Assembly: GCA_013288625.1 (NCBI GenBank)
Contig: JABDBN010000002.1
Span: forward strand, 41,445 to 105,444
DNA from: Alphaproteobacteria bacterium
GTDB lineage: Bacteria; Pseudomonadota; Alphaproteobacteria; Rickettsiales; Midichloriaceae
Length of the DNA stretch: 64,000 bases
Direction: 5' to 3'
In this document: one piece after another, positions 40,349 through 49,941 of the stretch
Layout of the letters: every line of letters starts with the position of its first letter
Numbering within the stretch: position 1 is the first letter of the stretch
Program-made: the position numbers and the translations under genes
The notes under the pieces: model-generated
What the model saw: only the letters and a program-made list of their open reading frames with translations
The model's database searches: none
What the model was told of the DNA's origin: nothing

Positions 40349-41001
40349 ATAAACCTCTTTCATCTATAGGAGTTTTTTATTTCGAATTTAAGCGTATGAT
40401 AAAAATTTATTTTCGTAATAAATCGCATATTTTAAATTCCTTTATTTTTTTTATACTTAGTATTTCTGTAATTCATATTGGTATTGGTCCTGGAAATATA
40501 CCAGAATCATCTACTGCAGGAATTATAATAACTTATTTAATTTTCACTATTATTTTAAACTCAGAGCTGATGCTAGATGAAGACTATCGTAATGGAACTT
40601 TAGAAGAATTTCAGATAATAGGTGTTTCTTTCGAATTTATTTTAGCAGCCAAGTATTTTGCATTTGCTCTCATACTAATACTGGTCACTCTATTTGCAAT
40701 CCCCATTGCTTCTTTGTTTTTTGAAATCTCTTTAGCTTCATTGCCATTGTTCTTTCTGATATCGTTTTTAGTAACGATTAATATTTCGCTATTAGCGCTC
40801 TTATGTTCAGCTTTGACTTTAGGATTAAATTCTTCACCTTTATTACCGCTGCTAATTCTCCCTCTATCATTACCAGTAATCATAATTGCTAATCTCTCAG
40901 TTAATAATCCAAGCTTACTGCTTATTCCGTTTGGCTCATTCCTTGTCTTATTTCCTATAACTATGGTTTCTGCCAAGCTATCAATACAGAGTTCTTTATA
41001 A
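40345..41001 (+). CDS. ccmB: Heme exporter protein CcmB
   Basis: Polytopic; ELMLDEDYRNGTLEEFQIIG; overlaps ccmA by 4 bp. Confidence 0.9.
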   Translation: MNKPLSSIGVFYFEFKRMIKIYFRNKSHILNSFIFFILSISVIHIGIGPGNIPESSTAGIIITYLIFTIILNSELMLDEDYRNGTLEEFQIIGVSFEFILAAKYFAFALILILVTLFAIPIASLFFEISLASLPLFFLISFLVTINISLLALLCSALTLGLNSSPLLPLLILPLSLPVIIIANLSVNNPSLLLIPFGSFLVLFPITMVSAKLSIQSSL

Positions 41002-41395
41002 TAATAATAGTTAATATACTTATATTATTATTATTATATTCTTTGTCAGTAATGTTAATTACTAATTGCTGATCAGTTACTGACATAATTTCTATAGTTA
41101 TTATTAGGTTCAAACATACAAAGCACCTGTAAATAAACATGTTGCTAACATATAAACTTTTCACATTTAAATCTTATTAACTGTTAGTAGGTATTATAAA
41201 TGAAATTTATAACCAGCTAACAATAGATTGAAAATGTTGATAATAAGTTGTTGGCATAGTTTTAAGCAAAGTTATTAACATGGTTATTAATAGAACTATC
41301 AAATTTTAAAAAGTATAACTTTTTAAAATTCCTTTATTGACCTTATGAAATAAAGCTAGTAAAAGTAGAGCGTATATACTTTAAATCTTTCTTTG
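40997..41395. other. AT-rich, hairpin-rich intergenic region
   Basis: TAATAATAATA/TATTATTATTA arms; TGTCAGTAA...TTACTGACA; 13-bp perfect IR AATTTTAAAAAGT-ata-ACTTTTTAAAATT (41302-41330); imperfect DnaA-box-like TGTTGATAA and TTATTAACA. Confidence 0.5.
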
Positions 41396-41404
41396 GAGGA
41401 AAAG

Positions 41405-41851
41405 ATGTCCTTATTAAGATTAGTTGCTATAGGTATTACCATGGTAATGGTAACTGCATGTAGTACTACTTCTGATTGTAACGATGTTGCGTCAGAAAGC
41501 CAGGTTTCAGAACTTGAAAACAAGGTTGGTGATAGAGTTTTCTTTGAGTTCGATAGTTCAGCAATAACTGCAGATTCTCAGGAAACCTTAAGACGCCAAG
41601 CACAATTTATTTCTGATAATCCAGATCTCAGATTTGTGATTGAAGGTCACTGTGATGAACGCGGAACCCGCGACTACAACCTTGGATTAGGTGAACGCCG
41701 TGCTAATGCTGTAAAACAGCACTTAATTAGCTTAGGTGTTAATGCCAATAGGCTTACAACTGTAAGTTACGGAAAAGAACGCCCAGCTGTTCTTGGATCT
41801 AATGATTGGGCTTGGAGCCAAAATCGTAGAGCTGTAACTAAAGCAGAATAA
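41405..41851 (+). CDS. pal: Peptidoglycan-associated lipoprotein Pal
   Basis: Lipobox VTAC; VIEGHCDERGTRDYNLGLGERRANAVKQHL. Confidence 0.95.
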   Translation: MSLLRLVAIGITMVMVTACSTTSDCNDVASESQVSELENKVGDRVFFEFDSSAITADSQETLRRQAQFISDNPDLRFVIEGHCDERGTRDYNLGLGERRANAVKQHLISLGVNANRLTTVSYGKERPAVLGSNDWAWSQNRRAVTKAE

Positions 41852-41872
41852 CCTGTTTTGTTAAAATAATTA

Positions 41873-41913
41873 AACCGTGGTGGAACCTTAATTAGGCTTC
41901 ATCGCGGTTTTTT
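41873..41913 (+). terminator. Rho-independent terminator after pal
   Basis: AACCGTGGTGGAACC..GGCTTCATCGCGGTT followed by a T run. Confidence 0.7.
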
Positions 41914-41975
41914 ATTATATATTAAACTTGAGACATGATAATATGTTAATATAAGAAACATGAGTTAGTAAAATT

Positions 41976-42533
41976 ATGACAGAATCTGCAAGTTCGATTA
42001 AGCTTCATGGAACCACTATACTATGTGTGCGCAAGGGGAGGGAGGTTGTAATCGCAGGTGATGGGCAGGTAACCCTGGGTCATACCGTGATGAAATCCAC
42101 TGCCAACAAAATAAGACGCCTTGCAGGTGGTGAAATTGTTTCTGGATTCGCTGGATCCACAGCAGATGCTTTCACTCTTTTTGAAAGGCTTGAAGCTAAG
42201 CTGGAGAAACATCCTAAGCAGTTACTGCGCGCATCAGTAGAGCTTGCCAAAGACTGGCGCACTGATAAATTCCTAAGACGGCTTGAAGCGATGATGATAG
42301 TTGCCAATAAGGAAATAACCTTGATCCTCACAGGTAATGGTGATGTCCTCGAACCTGAAGATGGAATAGCTACCATAGGGTCAGGCGGTAATTATGCATT
42401 AGCAGCCGCAAGAGCTCTTTATAACCAAAAAGAAATGAATGCGGAAAAGATTGTTCGCAAAGCAATGGCTATCGCCGCTGAAATCTGCATCCACACCAAT
42501 AGCAATATCACCCTTGAGCGAATTTCTTATTAA
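41976..42533 (+). CDS. hslV: ATP-dependent protease subunit HslV
   Basis: [29 protein letters not shown] catalytic Thr region; [17 protein letters not shown]. Confidence 0.96.
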   Translation: MTESASSIKLHGTTILCVRKGREVVIAGDGQVTLGHTVMKSTANKIRRLAGGEIVSGFAGSTADAFTLFERLEAKLEKHPKQLLRASVELAKDWRTDKFLRRLEAMMIVANKEITLILTGNGDVLEPEDGIATIGSGGNYALAAARALYNQKEMNAEKIVRKAMAIAAEICIHTNSNITLERISY

Positions 42534-42605
42534 AAAAAGTTCTGATGAAATATTTGTTTAACAATTTGATGATATAATTAATTCATTATAATTGATTAGG
42601 CTATT

Positions 42606-43568
42606 ATGACATTCTTCACAGAGGACGCAAGAATTAAGCTAACGAAGGCATATATGTACACATTTCCTGTATTTGCAGCTTTATTTCTTAAGTATCAGTA
42701 TGATAATACACCAGTGTATGGTTATTACTTAAAATGGAATGCATATAGGAAAGGCATTGAAGAAGTAATTAAAGAATATGGTATCGAATCAATAAAGCCT
42801 TTAACCGAAGCTGGTTTTAGGTTTGATCATTTGTGGATCAAACAAATTATAGCAATAGTCAAACTATTGGGTATCGAATCAATAAAGCCTTTAAGCGAAG
42901 CTGGTGTTAAGTTTCGTGATTGGTATCCGACAGATATACTAGATTTAGCTAAAAGTGTAGGTGTCAAGTCAATAAAGCCTTTAGCTGAAGCAGATGTGGA
43001 CTTTAATAAGTTCACGTTGTTTTATATGCAAGATCTTGGTGCAGAATCAATAAAGCCTTTATTTGAAGCTGGCGTTAAGTTTCGTGAGGAGTTTTGGAAA
43101 ATAGAGTCGTTACTAGTTCAAACCTTGGGTGTAGAATCGATAAAGCCTCTATCAGAAGTTGGTATAATGTACAGCAATATAGATTCTTACACGTTGAGTT
43201 CTATAGTGACGAATAAGCATTTAGAATCAAGGAATGGTATTGAATTAATAAAGGCTTTATCTGAAGCCGGTGCTAATTTTGGTGATTTGAAATCCTATCA
43301 CATAGGTTCAATAGTTTATACTATTGGTATTGCATCAATTAAGCCTTTAGTTGATGCAGGTGTTAAGTTCAGTGATTTGGATTCCTGGGAAATAAGCTCC
43401 CTAGTTAAACTACTGGGTAAAGAATCAATAAAGCCATTAACCGAAGCTGGTGTTAAGTTTGGTGATTCTGCTATTATTCAGCAAGATGAGTTAAGTGTGG
43501 TAGGCGTACCAATAGAGCTAGCACACGAACTTACTCAGGAATATACTATTGAAACACAGCCTGAGTAG
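42606..43568 (+). CDS. Repeat protein built from about eight ~30-aa ESIKPLxEAGVKF units
   Basis: GIESIKPLTEAGFRF, GIESIKPLSEAGVKF, GVKSIKPLAEADVDF, GAESIKPLFEAGVKF, GVESIKPLSEVGIMY, GIELIKALSEAGANF, GIASIKPLVDAGVKF, GKESIKPLTEAGVKF in one ORF. Confidence 0.85.
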   Translation: MTFFTEDARIKLTKAYMYTFPVFAALFLKYQYDNTPVYGYYLKWNAYRKGIEEVIKEYGIESIKPLTEAGFRFDHLWIKQIIAIVKLLGIESIKPLSEAGVKFRDWYPTDILDLAKSVGVKSIKPLAEADVDFNKFTLFYMQDLGAESIKPLFEAGVKFREEFWKIESLLVQTLGVESIKPLSEVGIMYSNIDSYTLSSIVTNKHLESRNGIELIKALSEAGANFGDLKSYHIGSIVYTIGIASIKPLVDAGVKFSDLDSWEISSLVKLLGKESIKPLTEAGVKFGDSAIIQQDELSVVGVPIELAHELTQEYTIETQPE

Positions 43569-43576
43569 GTTATTGA

Positions 43577-44410
43577 TTAGTTTCTGATTAACACTTGCGC
43601 GAATTCTAAGTCAAGTAAATCCAGGGCGGGTTTTATTATAAACTTACTTCCAACTAATGAAATAGAACCTATAACTAGGCCATAAGGAAAAATTCCGCCA
43701 TCTCCCGACGTAATGACAAGGTCACCGTCTTTGGGCTGTTCAAGTGTGTTGAGAAATATAGGCGTGATAAAATTCCCTATCCCATTTCCACCAACAATCA
43801 TCTTTTGCCGGCCATCAGATGTGATTGCTGGAATACGGGAGGAGCTATCAATAGTCGACTGAATCTTCGCTGCATGGGTGCTGACGTCAATGATTTTGCC
43901 CAACAGAATGTTATTATTTACGACAACATCGCTAACATTGACTCCTTCAGCACTACCAATATTAAGAGCAAAAATATGCCCGAAGCTGCTGTCATTATAA
44001 GATATTATTCTGCTGGATACTGTACCTGGCTTATTTAATTCGGAAAAATTAAGTTGTTGTTTTAGGCTCCTCGCTTCCCCAAGCTCTAACTTAAGATTCG
44101 ATAGCTCCTGCGATAGAGTGTTAATATCTCGTTTTAAAATAGCATTCTCTTCGACTGCCAGCATATAATTATAAAAGAAGTCTGGCCAGCTAGAAAACAA
44201 GCTAAGAGGCGAGGTAATAACGGCGTAAGTAGAGCTTACCATAGTAGCAGCTCTTTCCTTAATTGATCGTGAGAAATCATGTGATGAATTTAACAATATC
44301 ATTATGATTATGCAAAAGAAGATCCCTATTACATTGCGTAAATGGCCCAGAAAGAATATTGCCAGGGCAAGAATGTGTTTAATACCGCTATTGCTGAGAG
44401 CCTTCTTCAT
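43577..44410 (-). CDS. mreC: Rod shape-determining protein MreC
   Basis: N-terminal TM, coiled coil, GSAEGVNVSDVVVNNNILLGKIIDVS, GDLVITSGDGGIFPYGLVIG. Confidence 0.9.
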   Translation of the reverse strand: MKKALSNSGIKHILALAIFFLGHLRNVIGIFFCIIIMILLNSSHDFSRSIKERAATMVSSTYAVITSPLSLFSSWPDFFYNYMLAVEENAILKRDINTLSQELSNLKLELGEARSLKQQLNFSELNKPGTVSSRIISYNDSSFGHIFALNIGSAEGVNVSDVVVNNNILLGKIIDVSTHAAKIQSTIDSSSRIPAITSDGRQKMIVGGNGIGNFITPIFLNTLEQPKDGDLVITSGDGGIFPYGLVIGSISLVGSKFIIKPALDLLDLEFAQVLIRN

Positions 44411-44412
44411 CG

Positions 44413-45315
44413 CTAACTCGCAGCTAAAGAAGCCACTCTTGCCGCCCTGAGTTTCACAAAATCACTGCCTGCATGATATGAAGAGCGGGTTAGCGGGCTG
44501 GCCGATACCATAAGAAATCCTTTAACTTTCGCCATGCGAGCGTAAAATTCAAACTCTTCAGGCGTGACATAACGATCAAGAACCGCGTGCTTAGGGGTAG
44601 GCTGCAAATACTGGCCAATAGTTATGAAGTCCACTTCAGCTGCGCGCAAATCATCCATCAGTTGCAACACTTCCTCCTTAGTTTCGCCAAGGCCCACCAT
44701 AAGCCCTGACTTTGTGAAAATGCTCGGGTCAATTTCTTTTACACGCTTAAGTAGGTGGAGCGAATGGAAGTAACGTGCTCCAGGGCGGATCTTTGCGTAT
44801 AAGGAGGGGACAGTTTCAATATTGTGGTTATAAACATCCGGTCGGGCTGCAACAACAATCTCTAATGCCCCGTCCTTTCGTAAGAAATCCGGGGTGAGCA
44901 CTTCAATAGTTGTATCGCTGGTTTTGGCTCGGATTTTAGCAATACACTCAGCGAAGTGCCCAGCGCCACCATCATCCAGATCGTCGCGATCAACCGAAGT
45001 AATCACCACATGTTTTAGACCGAGTTCAGAAATCGCTTTGGCCAAATTATCCGGCTCATGGGGATCAAGCAAATCAGGTATGCCGGTTTTAACGTTGCAA
45101 AACCTACAGGCGCGCGTGCAGGTGCTGCCTAGTATCATCACTGTTGCATGCTTTTGGCTCCAGCACTCGCCGATATTTGGGCAGGCAGCTTCTTCGCATA
45201 CTGTGTTAAGCTTATGCTTTCTGATCAGCTCATAAGTATTTTTATACTCGGCTGAGGTAGGCGCCTTGACTCTAATCCAATCGGGCCTGTTAAGTTTTTG
45301 CTGAACTTCCTGCAT
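44413..45315 (-). CDS. lipA: Lipoyl synthase
   Basis: [13 protein letters not shown] and [10 protein letters not shown] cluster motifs. Confidence 0.97.
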   Translation of the reverse strand: MQEVQQKLNRPDWIRVKAPTSAEYKNTYELIRKHKLNTVCEEAACPNIGECWSQKHATVMILGSTCTRACRFCNVKTGIPDLLDPHEPDNLAKAISELGLKHVVITSVDRDDLDDGGAGHFAECIAKIRAKTSDTTIEVLTPDFLRKDGALEIVVAARPDVYNHNIETVPSLYAKIRPGARYFHSLHLLKRVKEIDPSIFTKSGLMVGLGETKEEVLQLMDDLRAAEVDFITIGQYLQPTPKHAVLDRYVTPEEFEFYARMAKVKGFLMVSASPLTRSSYHAGSDFVKLRAARVASLAAS

Positions 45316-45482
45316 AAAAGATAAAGGTTATCACTCTGCTACATGTATAGCCTATTTTAAGCTAAAATCCTAGGTTTATTATGTATTGGATCCTGGAAAG
45401 TAAGTATAAGTTCCAGCAGCATAATATTGACTGATATTTTACCAAGTTCTATCCTAATTATAGCTCTAATCATAGTCATTGA

Positions 45483-46475
45483 ATGGCAAAGGAACATATG
45501 GAGATAGCTCTTCTTGGAGATGTAATGCTAGGAAGAGGTGTAAATCAAGAGCTGGCAAATCGTTCCCTGGAATATTGTTGGGGAGATACACTAACTACGC
45601 TTCGGTCAGCTGATGCAGTGTTTGCTAATTTAGAATGCGCAATAACTGAGCACATGACGTCCTGGTCGAAAACTCCTAAGGTTTTTCATTTCCGTGCAGA
45701 TCCCAGAGCTGCTGAGATACTTAAAATTGCCAATATAAAGTGTGTCACACTCGCAAATAATCATATACTTGAATTTGAAGAAGAGGGCTTGTTTGATACA
45801 CTCAAGCATCTTGATAAATCGGGAATTGCTCATGCGGGAGCTGGGCATAACATCCAAGAGGCTCAGGCTCCAATAGTTATAAGCTGTCAGGGATTTAAAA
45901 TAGGGTTTATTGCCTATACAGATAACGAACCCCCTTTTGCTGCTACTGAGACCAGACCTGGTACTAACTATATTCAAATCAATACTGACCAAAGTACGCT
46001 AGCGCGTTTAGCAAAAGATATTGATATAGTAAAAAATAACGGGGCTGAGTTCATTATTCTTTCTCTGCATTGGGGGCCTAATATGGTTCAGGTTCCATCT
46101 AAGAAATTCCAGAATTTTGCTAAAGCAGCCATAGAATTAGGGGTGAATTTAATTCATGGCCATTCAGCGCATATTTTTCAAGCGGTAGAATTTTATCAAA
46201 ACGGGGTCATATTATACAACACAGGTGATTTCATTGATGATTATGCTGTTGATCTTGATTTGAGAAATGATTGGTCATTTATTTTTCTGATTGAATTGGA
46301 TGGAAGAATTATAAAAAAGGTGAGAGCATTGCCTGTTAAGCTGCATTATGCATTTACTAACCTTGCAACTAAAGAAGACGCAGAATTAATATATTCTCGT
46401 ATGCAGCAACTATGTAGATCCTTTGGGACAATTACTGAAGTCACTAATGAAGGCCTAATTTTCAGATCTCTTTAA
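45483..46475 (+). CDS. CapA/PGA_cap family metallophosphatase-like protein
   Basis: IALLGDVMLGRGVN, NLECAIT, TLANNHILEFEEEGLFDTLKHLDKSGIAHAGAG, VNLIHGHSAHIFQAVE. Confidence 0.88.
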   Translation: MAKEHMEIALLGDVMLGRGVNQELANRSLEYCWGDTLTTLRSADAVFANLECAITEHMTSWSKTPKVFHFRADPRAAEILKIANIKCVTLANNHILEFEEEGLFDTLKHLDKSGIAHAGAGHNIQEAQAPIVISCQGFKIGFIAYTDNEPPFAATETRPGTNYIQINTDQSTLARLAKDIDIVKNNGAEFIILSLHWGPNMVQVPSKKFQNFAKAAIELGVNLIHGHSAHIFQAVEFYQNGVILYNTGDFIDDYAVDLDLRNDWSFIFLIELDGRIIKKVRALPVKLHYAFTNLATKEDAELIYSRMQQLCRSFGTITEVTNEGLIFRSL

Positions 46476-46568
46476 CTAGAAGCATTACCTGCGAAATTTG
46501 ACGTTAGCCTGAAAAGCGGCTATAATCCTATTTTGGTATTGCAGCCAAAGTTTATCAATTATGATTTT

Positions 46569-47534
46569 ATGTCTATAAAAATAGGAAGCTATGAATTAAC
46601 TGCGCCAGTGATTTTGGCACCGATGTCGGGAGTAACTGACAAGCCGTTTCGCAAAGTTGTGCGCAAATTCGGCGCGCCTTTATTAGTTACCGAAATGGTA
46701 GCTAGCCGCTCCATGATCATACAGACTAAACAATCCCTCCAGAAATGTCAGTTTGATCAGGAAGGTGGGCTGACCTCGGTTCAACTGGCTGGCTGTGAGC
46801 CAGAACACATGGCTGAAGCCGCTAAGCTCAATGAGGATATGGGTGCGCGCATGATCGATATTAATTTTGGCTGCCCGGCGAAAAAAATTGTCAACAGCTA
46901 CTCTGGTTCCCATCTTATGCGGGATGAAGTTAAGGCTGCTAAAATCTTAGAAGCTACAGTCAATGCGGTAAAAATCCCAGTCACGCTTAAGATGCGCACC
47001 GGTTGGGATGACAATAGCCGCAATGCGCCTAAGCTTGCTAAGATTGCCGAAGATCTAGGAATACAAATGATCACAATCCATGGCCGGACTCGTTGCCAGT
47101 TTTATTCTGGCAAAGCGGATTGGGATTTTGTGAAGCAGATTAAAAACGCGGTCAAAATTCCCTTAATCGTCAATGGTGATATTAAAAATGCAGAAGACGC
47201 CGTAGCCGCATTGAAAGCTTCCGGAGCGGATGGTGTAATGATAGGGCGGGGAGCCTATGGAAAGCCTTGGATAATAAACCAGATAGCTCATTACTTAAGC
47301 AAGCAAGAGCTGCTACCGGAGCCCACACTGGATGAAAAAAGAGCCTTAATTCTGGAGCACTTCGATGATATGCTGCATCTTTATGGCCAAAGAACCGGTG
47401 TTATGATGGCGCGCAAGCACATGGGCTGGTACAGTGCCGGGATGACAAACTCAGCTGAATTCCGATCAAAGGTCAATACATTGTCTGATGCGGCGGCGGT
47501 CTACGCGGAAATAGAGAAATTTTTTGCAAATTAA
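46569..47534 (+). CDS. dusB: tRNA-dihydrouridine synthase (DusB-like)
   Basis: [39 protein letters not shown]. Confidence 0.93.
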   Translation: MSIKIGSYELTAPVILAPMSGVTDKPFRKVVRKFGAPLLVTEMVASRSMIIQTKQSLQKCQFDQEGGLTSVQLAGCEPEHMAEAAKLNEDMGARMIDINFGCPAKKIVNSYSGSHLMRDEVKAAKILEATVNAVKIPVTLKMRTGWDDNSRNAPKLAKIAEDLGIQMITIHGRTRCQFYSGKADWDFVKQIKNAVKIPLIVNGDIKNAEDAVAALKASGADGVMIGRGAYGKPWIINQIAHYLSKQELLPEPTLDEKRALILEHFDDMLHLYGQRTGVMMARKHMGWYSAGMTNSAEFRSKVNTLSDAAAVYAEIEKFFAN

Positions 47535-47612
47535 GTGCTCCCAAAAAAATAACTTGCCAACAACCCAAAAGAGTTGGAAAATTCCTAAAAGAAAATATAT
47601 ACAGGAGACCCC

Positions 47613-48653
47613 ATGGATAAATTAAAAGCCTTTGAGACAGCTCGCGCACAAATTGAGAAAAGTTATGGAAAAGGTTCTATAATGTACTTGGGGCAGAGAG
47701 AAATTATAGAAACTGAAGTTATTCCAAGTGGTTCGCTCAGCCTTGATCTGGCGCTTGGGGTAGGTGGTTATCCGGTGGGCAGGATCATCGAAGTCTATGG
47801 ACCGGAAAGCTCCGGTAAAACAACTCTGGCTTTGCATTCGATCGCTGAGGCTCAAAAGCTAGGAAAAACCTGTGCCTTTATCGATGCTGAGCACGCGCTT
47901 GATGCGGTGTACGCACGCAAGCTTGGTGTTGATCTTGATAAGCTCATCGTGTCACAACCTGATAACGGCGAGCAAGCGCTTGAGATCGCTGATGTTCTAA
48001 CCCGCTCAGGTGCAGTTGACCTTATCGTTATCGATAGCGTTGCGGCGCTAGTTCCGCGCGCAGAAATTGAAGGCGATATGGGCGACAGCCACATGGGCTT
48101 GCAAGCGCGTCTTATGAGCCAGGCTCTTCGCAAACTTACCGCTTCTATCTCTAAATCTAAATCCATCCTGTTTTTCATCAATCAAATCCGCATGAAGATT
48201 GGCGTGATGTTTGGTAATCCGGAAACTACAACCGGAGGAAATGCCCTTAAATTCTATGCCTCTGTCCGCCTGGATATTCGCCGCATCGGTGCGCTTAAGG
48301 ATAAGGATGAAGTTATTGGTAACCAAACCCGGGTAAAGGTGGTTAAAAATAAAGTAGCTCCTCCTTTTAAAACCGTAGATTTTGATATCCTGTATGGCGA
48401 AGGAATTTCCAAGATCGGTGAAATTATCGATCTCGGTGTAAAAGCAGAGATTGTGGAAAAATCTGGTTCCTGGTTCTCCTATAATGGTGAGAGAATTGGC
48501 CAGGGTCGCGAGAATGTTAAACAGTATCTCCGTGAGCACCCTGAAATTGCTAAGGATATTGAGGATAAGATCCGAACGACTAACGTCATCGTGGATAAGC
48601 TTGCCGATAATGACCCTGCAGCCAAAGAAACTTCGGAAGCGGCGGGTTTTTAA
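47613..48653 (+). CDS. recA: Recombinase RecA
   Basis: [27 protein letters not shown]. Confidence 0.98.
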   Translation: MDKLKAFETARAQIEKSYGKGSIMYLGQREIIETEVIPSGSLSLDLALGVGGYPVGRIIEVYGPESSGKTTLALHSIAEAQKLGKTCAFIDAEHALDAVYARKLGVDLDKLIVSQPDNGEQALEIADVLTRSGAVDLIVIDSVAALVPRAEIEGDMGDSHMGLQARLMSQALRKLTASISKSKSILFFINQIRMKIGVMFGNPETTTGGNALKFYASVRLDIRRIGALKDKDEVIGNQTRVKVVKNKVAPPFKTVDFDILYGEGISKIGEIIDLGVKAEIVEKSGSWFSYNGERIGQGRENVKQYLREHPEIAKDIEDKIRTTNVIVDKLADNDPAAKETSEAAGF

Positions 48654-48659
48654 TTTTTC

Positions 48660-49571
48660 ATGAACAGTATACTTAATGGCTGGCTGGTGCTGGACAAGCC
48701 CGTGGGCGTTTCATCTACTGGGCTATTAAACCAGATCAAGAAGCTAATTCAGGCAAATAAAAATCATATAAAGGTTGGGCATGCTGGCACCTTAGACCCT
48801 GAGGCTTCCGGTATTCTCTTAGTCGCATTTGGGGAAGCGACCAAAACCGTAGAGTATGCTATGGGCTCCCGCAAAGCCTACGATTTCACTCTTACCTGGG
48901 GTGAAGATCGAAGCACAGATGATAGCGAAGGTGAAATTATAGCGACTTCAGATGTGCGGGCAGGGGATAAGGAAGTGAAAAATATCATAAAGGAATTTAT
49001 TGGTAAAATCAATCAGGTGCCCCCAAAATTCTCTGCTATCAAGGTTCAGGGCGAGAGGGCATATAATATCTCTAGACAGGGCGGTGAAGTTGAGCTTAAG
49101 CCACGAGAAGTAATGTGCTACTCTGCTGAATTACTTACACATAATCAAAGCAAAAGCCAATTTTCAATTGAATGCGGCAAGGGGTTTTACATCCGGTCAC
49201 TAGCTCGCGATATCGCTCATGCTTTGGGAACTTGCGGTTATGTCTCGGAGCTTAAAAGAACGCGTTTGGGGCAGTTTAGACTTGAAGATGCGATTTCTCT
49301 GGATTGTTTGAAAGAATTGGTATACACTTCTGGCTTAGAGGGTGTTGCAGGTATATTAAAACCTGTACATGTTGTGCTGGACGGCATCTTAGTGCAACAA
49401 GTGACTCTATCAGACGCTAGAAAGCTTCAGCAGGGACAAAAAGTAAAATACATAAGTTCCATAACAAATGAAGAAAAATTAGCTGCCATGTTTGAGAATA
49501 AAATTGTGGCAATATGCAAGGTATCTGAAGGGTTAATAATCCCATCTAAAGTATTTAATCTTTTAAAATAA
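48660..49571 (+). CDS. truB: tRNA pseudouridine-55 synthase TruB
   Basis: GHAGTLDPEASGILLVAFGEATK. Confidence 0.96.
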   Translation: MNSILNGWLVLDKPVGVSSTGLLNQIKKLIQANKNHIKVGHAGTLDPEASGILLVAFGEATKTVEYAMGSRKAYDFTLTWGEDRSTDDSEGEIIATSDVRAGDKEVKNIIKEFIGKINQVPPKFSAIKVQGERAYNISRQGGEVELKPREVMCYSAELLTHNQSKSQFSIECGKGFYIRSLARDIAHALGTCGYVSELKRTRLGQFRLEDAISLDCLKELVYTSGLEGVAGILKPVHVVLDGILVQQVTLSDARKLQQGQKVKYISSITNEEKLAAMFENKIVAICKVSEGLIIPSKVFNLLK

Positions 49572-49582
49572 GGAGATAAGTG

Positions 49583-49852
49583 ATGTCCGTTACAAAAGAA
49601 AAGAAGCAAGGATTAATTAAAGATTTTGCGACTGGTAAAGCTGATACAGGATCGGTAGATGTACAATGTGCAATTCTTACTGAAAGAGTCCGTAATCTAA
49701 CCGCACATCTAAATGATAATGCGCATGATACTCAGGCTAAAAGAGGCCTGATCGCTTTAGTTAGCAGAAGGAGAAAGCTTCTTCGCTATTTAGAAAGCAA
49801 CGATAGCCAACGTTATCGTGATCTTATTAAAAAGCTAGGAATCAGAAAATAA
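49583..49852 (+). CDS. rpsO: 30S ribosomal protein S15
   Basis: HLNDNAHDTQAKRGLIALVSRRRKLLRYL; truB-rpsO-pnp synteny. Confidence 0.97.
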   Translation: MSVTKEKKQGLIKDFATGKADTGSVDVQCAILTERVRNLTAHLNDNAHDTQAKRGLIALVSRRRKLLRYLESNDSQRYRDLIKKLGIRK

Positions 49853-49888
49853 ATGAAAGCAACCTTTCTAAATTGCGTTTAAAACCTA

Positions 49889-49920
49889 GGCTGCTCCAAG
49901 TAGGGAGCAGCCTTTATTTA
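49889..49920 (+). terminator. Hairpin terminator/attenuator between rpsO and pnp
   Basis: GGCTGCTCC-aagtag-GGAGCAGCC followed by TTTATTTA. Confidence 0.8.
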
Positions 49921-49941
49921 TAAAAAAGAGGAAAAATATAT

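Noticed and set aside
40611-40976. 121-aa reverse ORF inside ccmB
   Set aside because: Antisense shadow of a clear ccmB gene.
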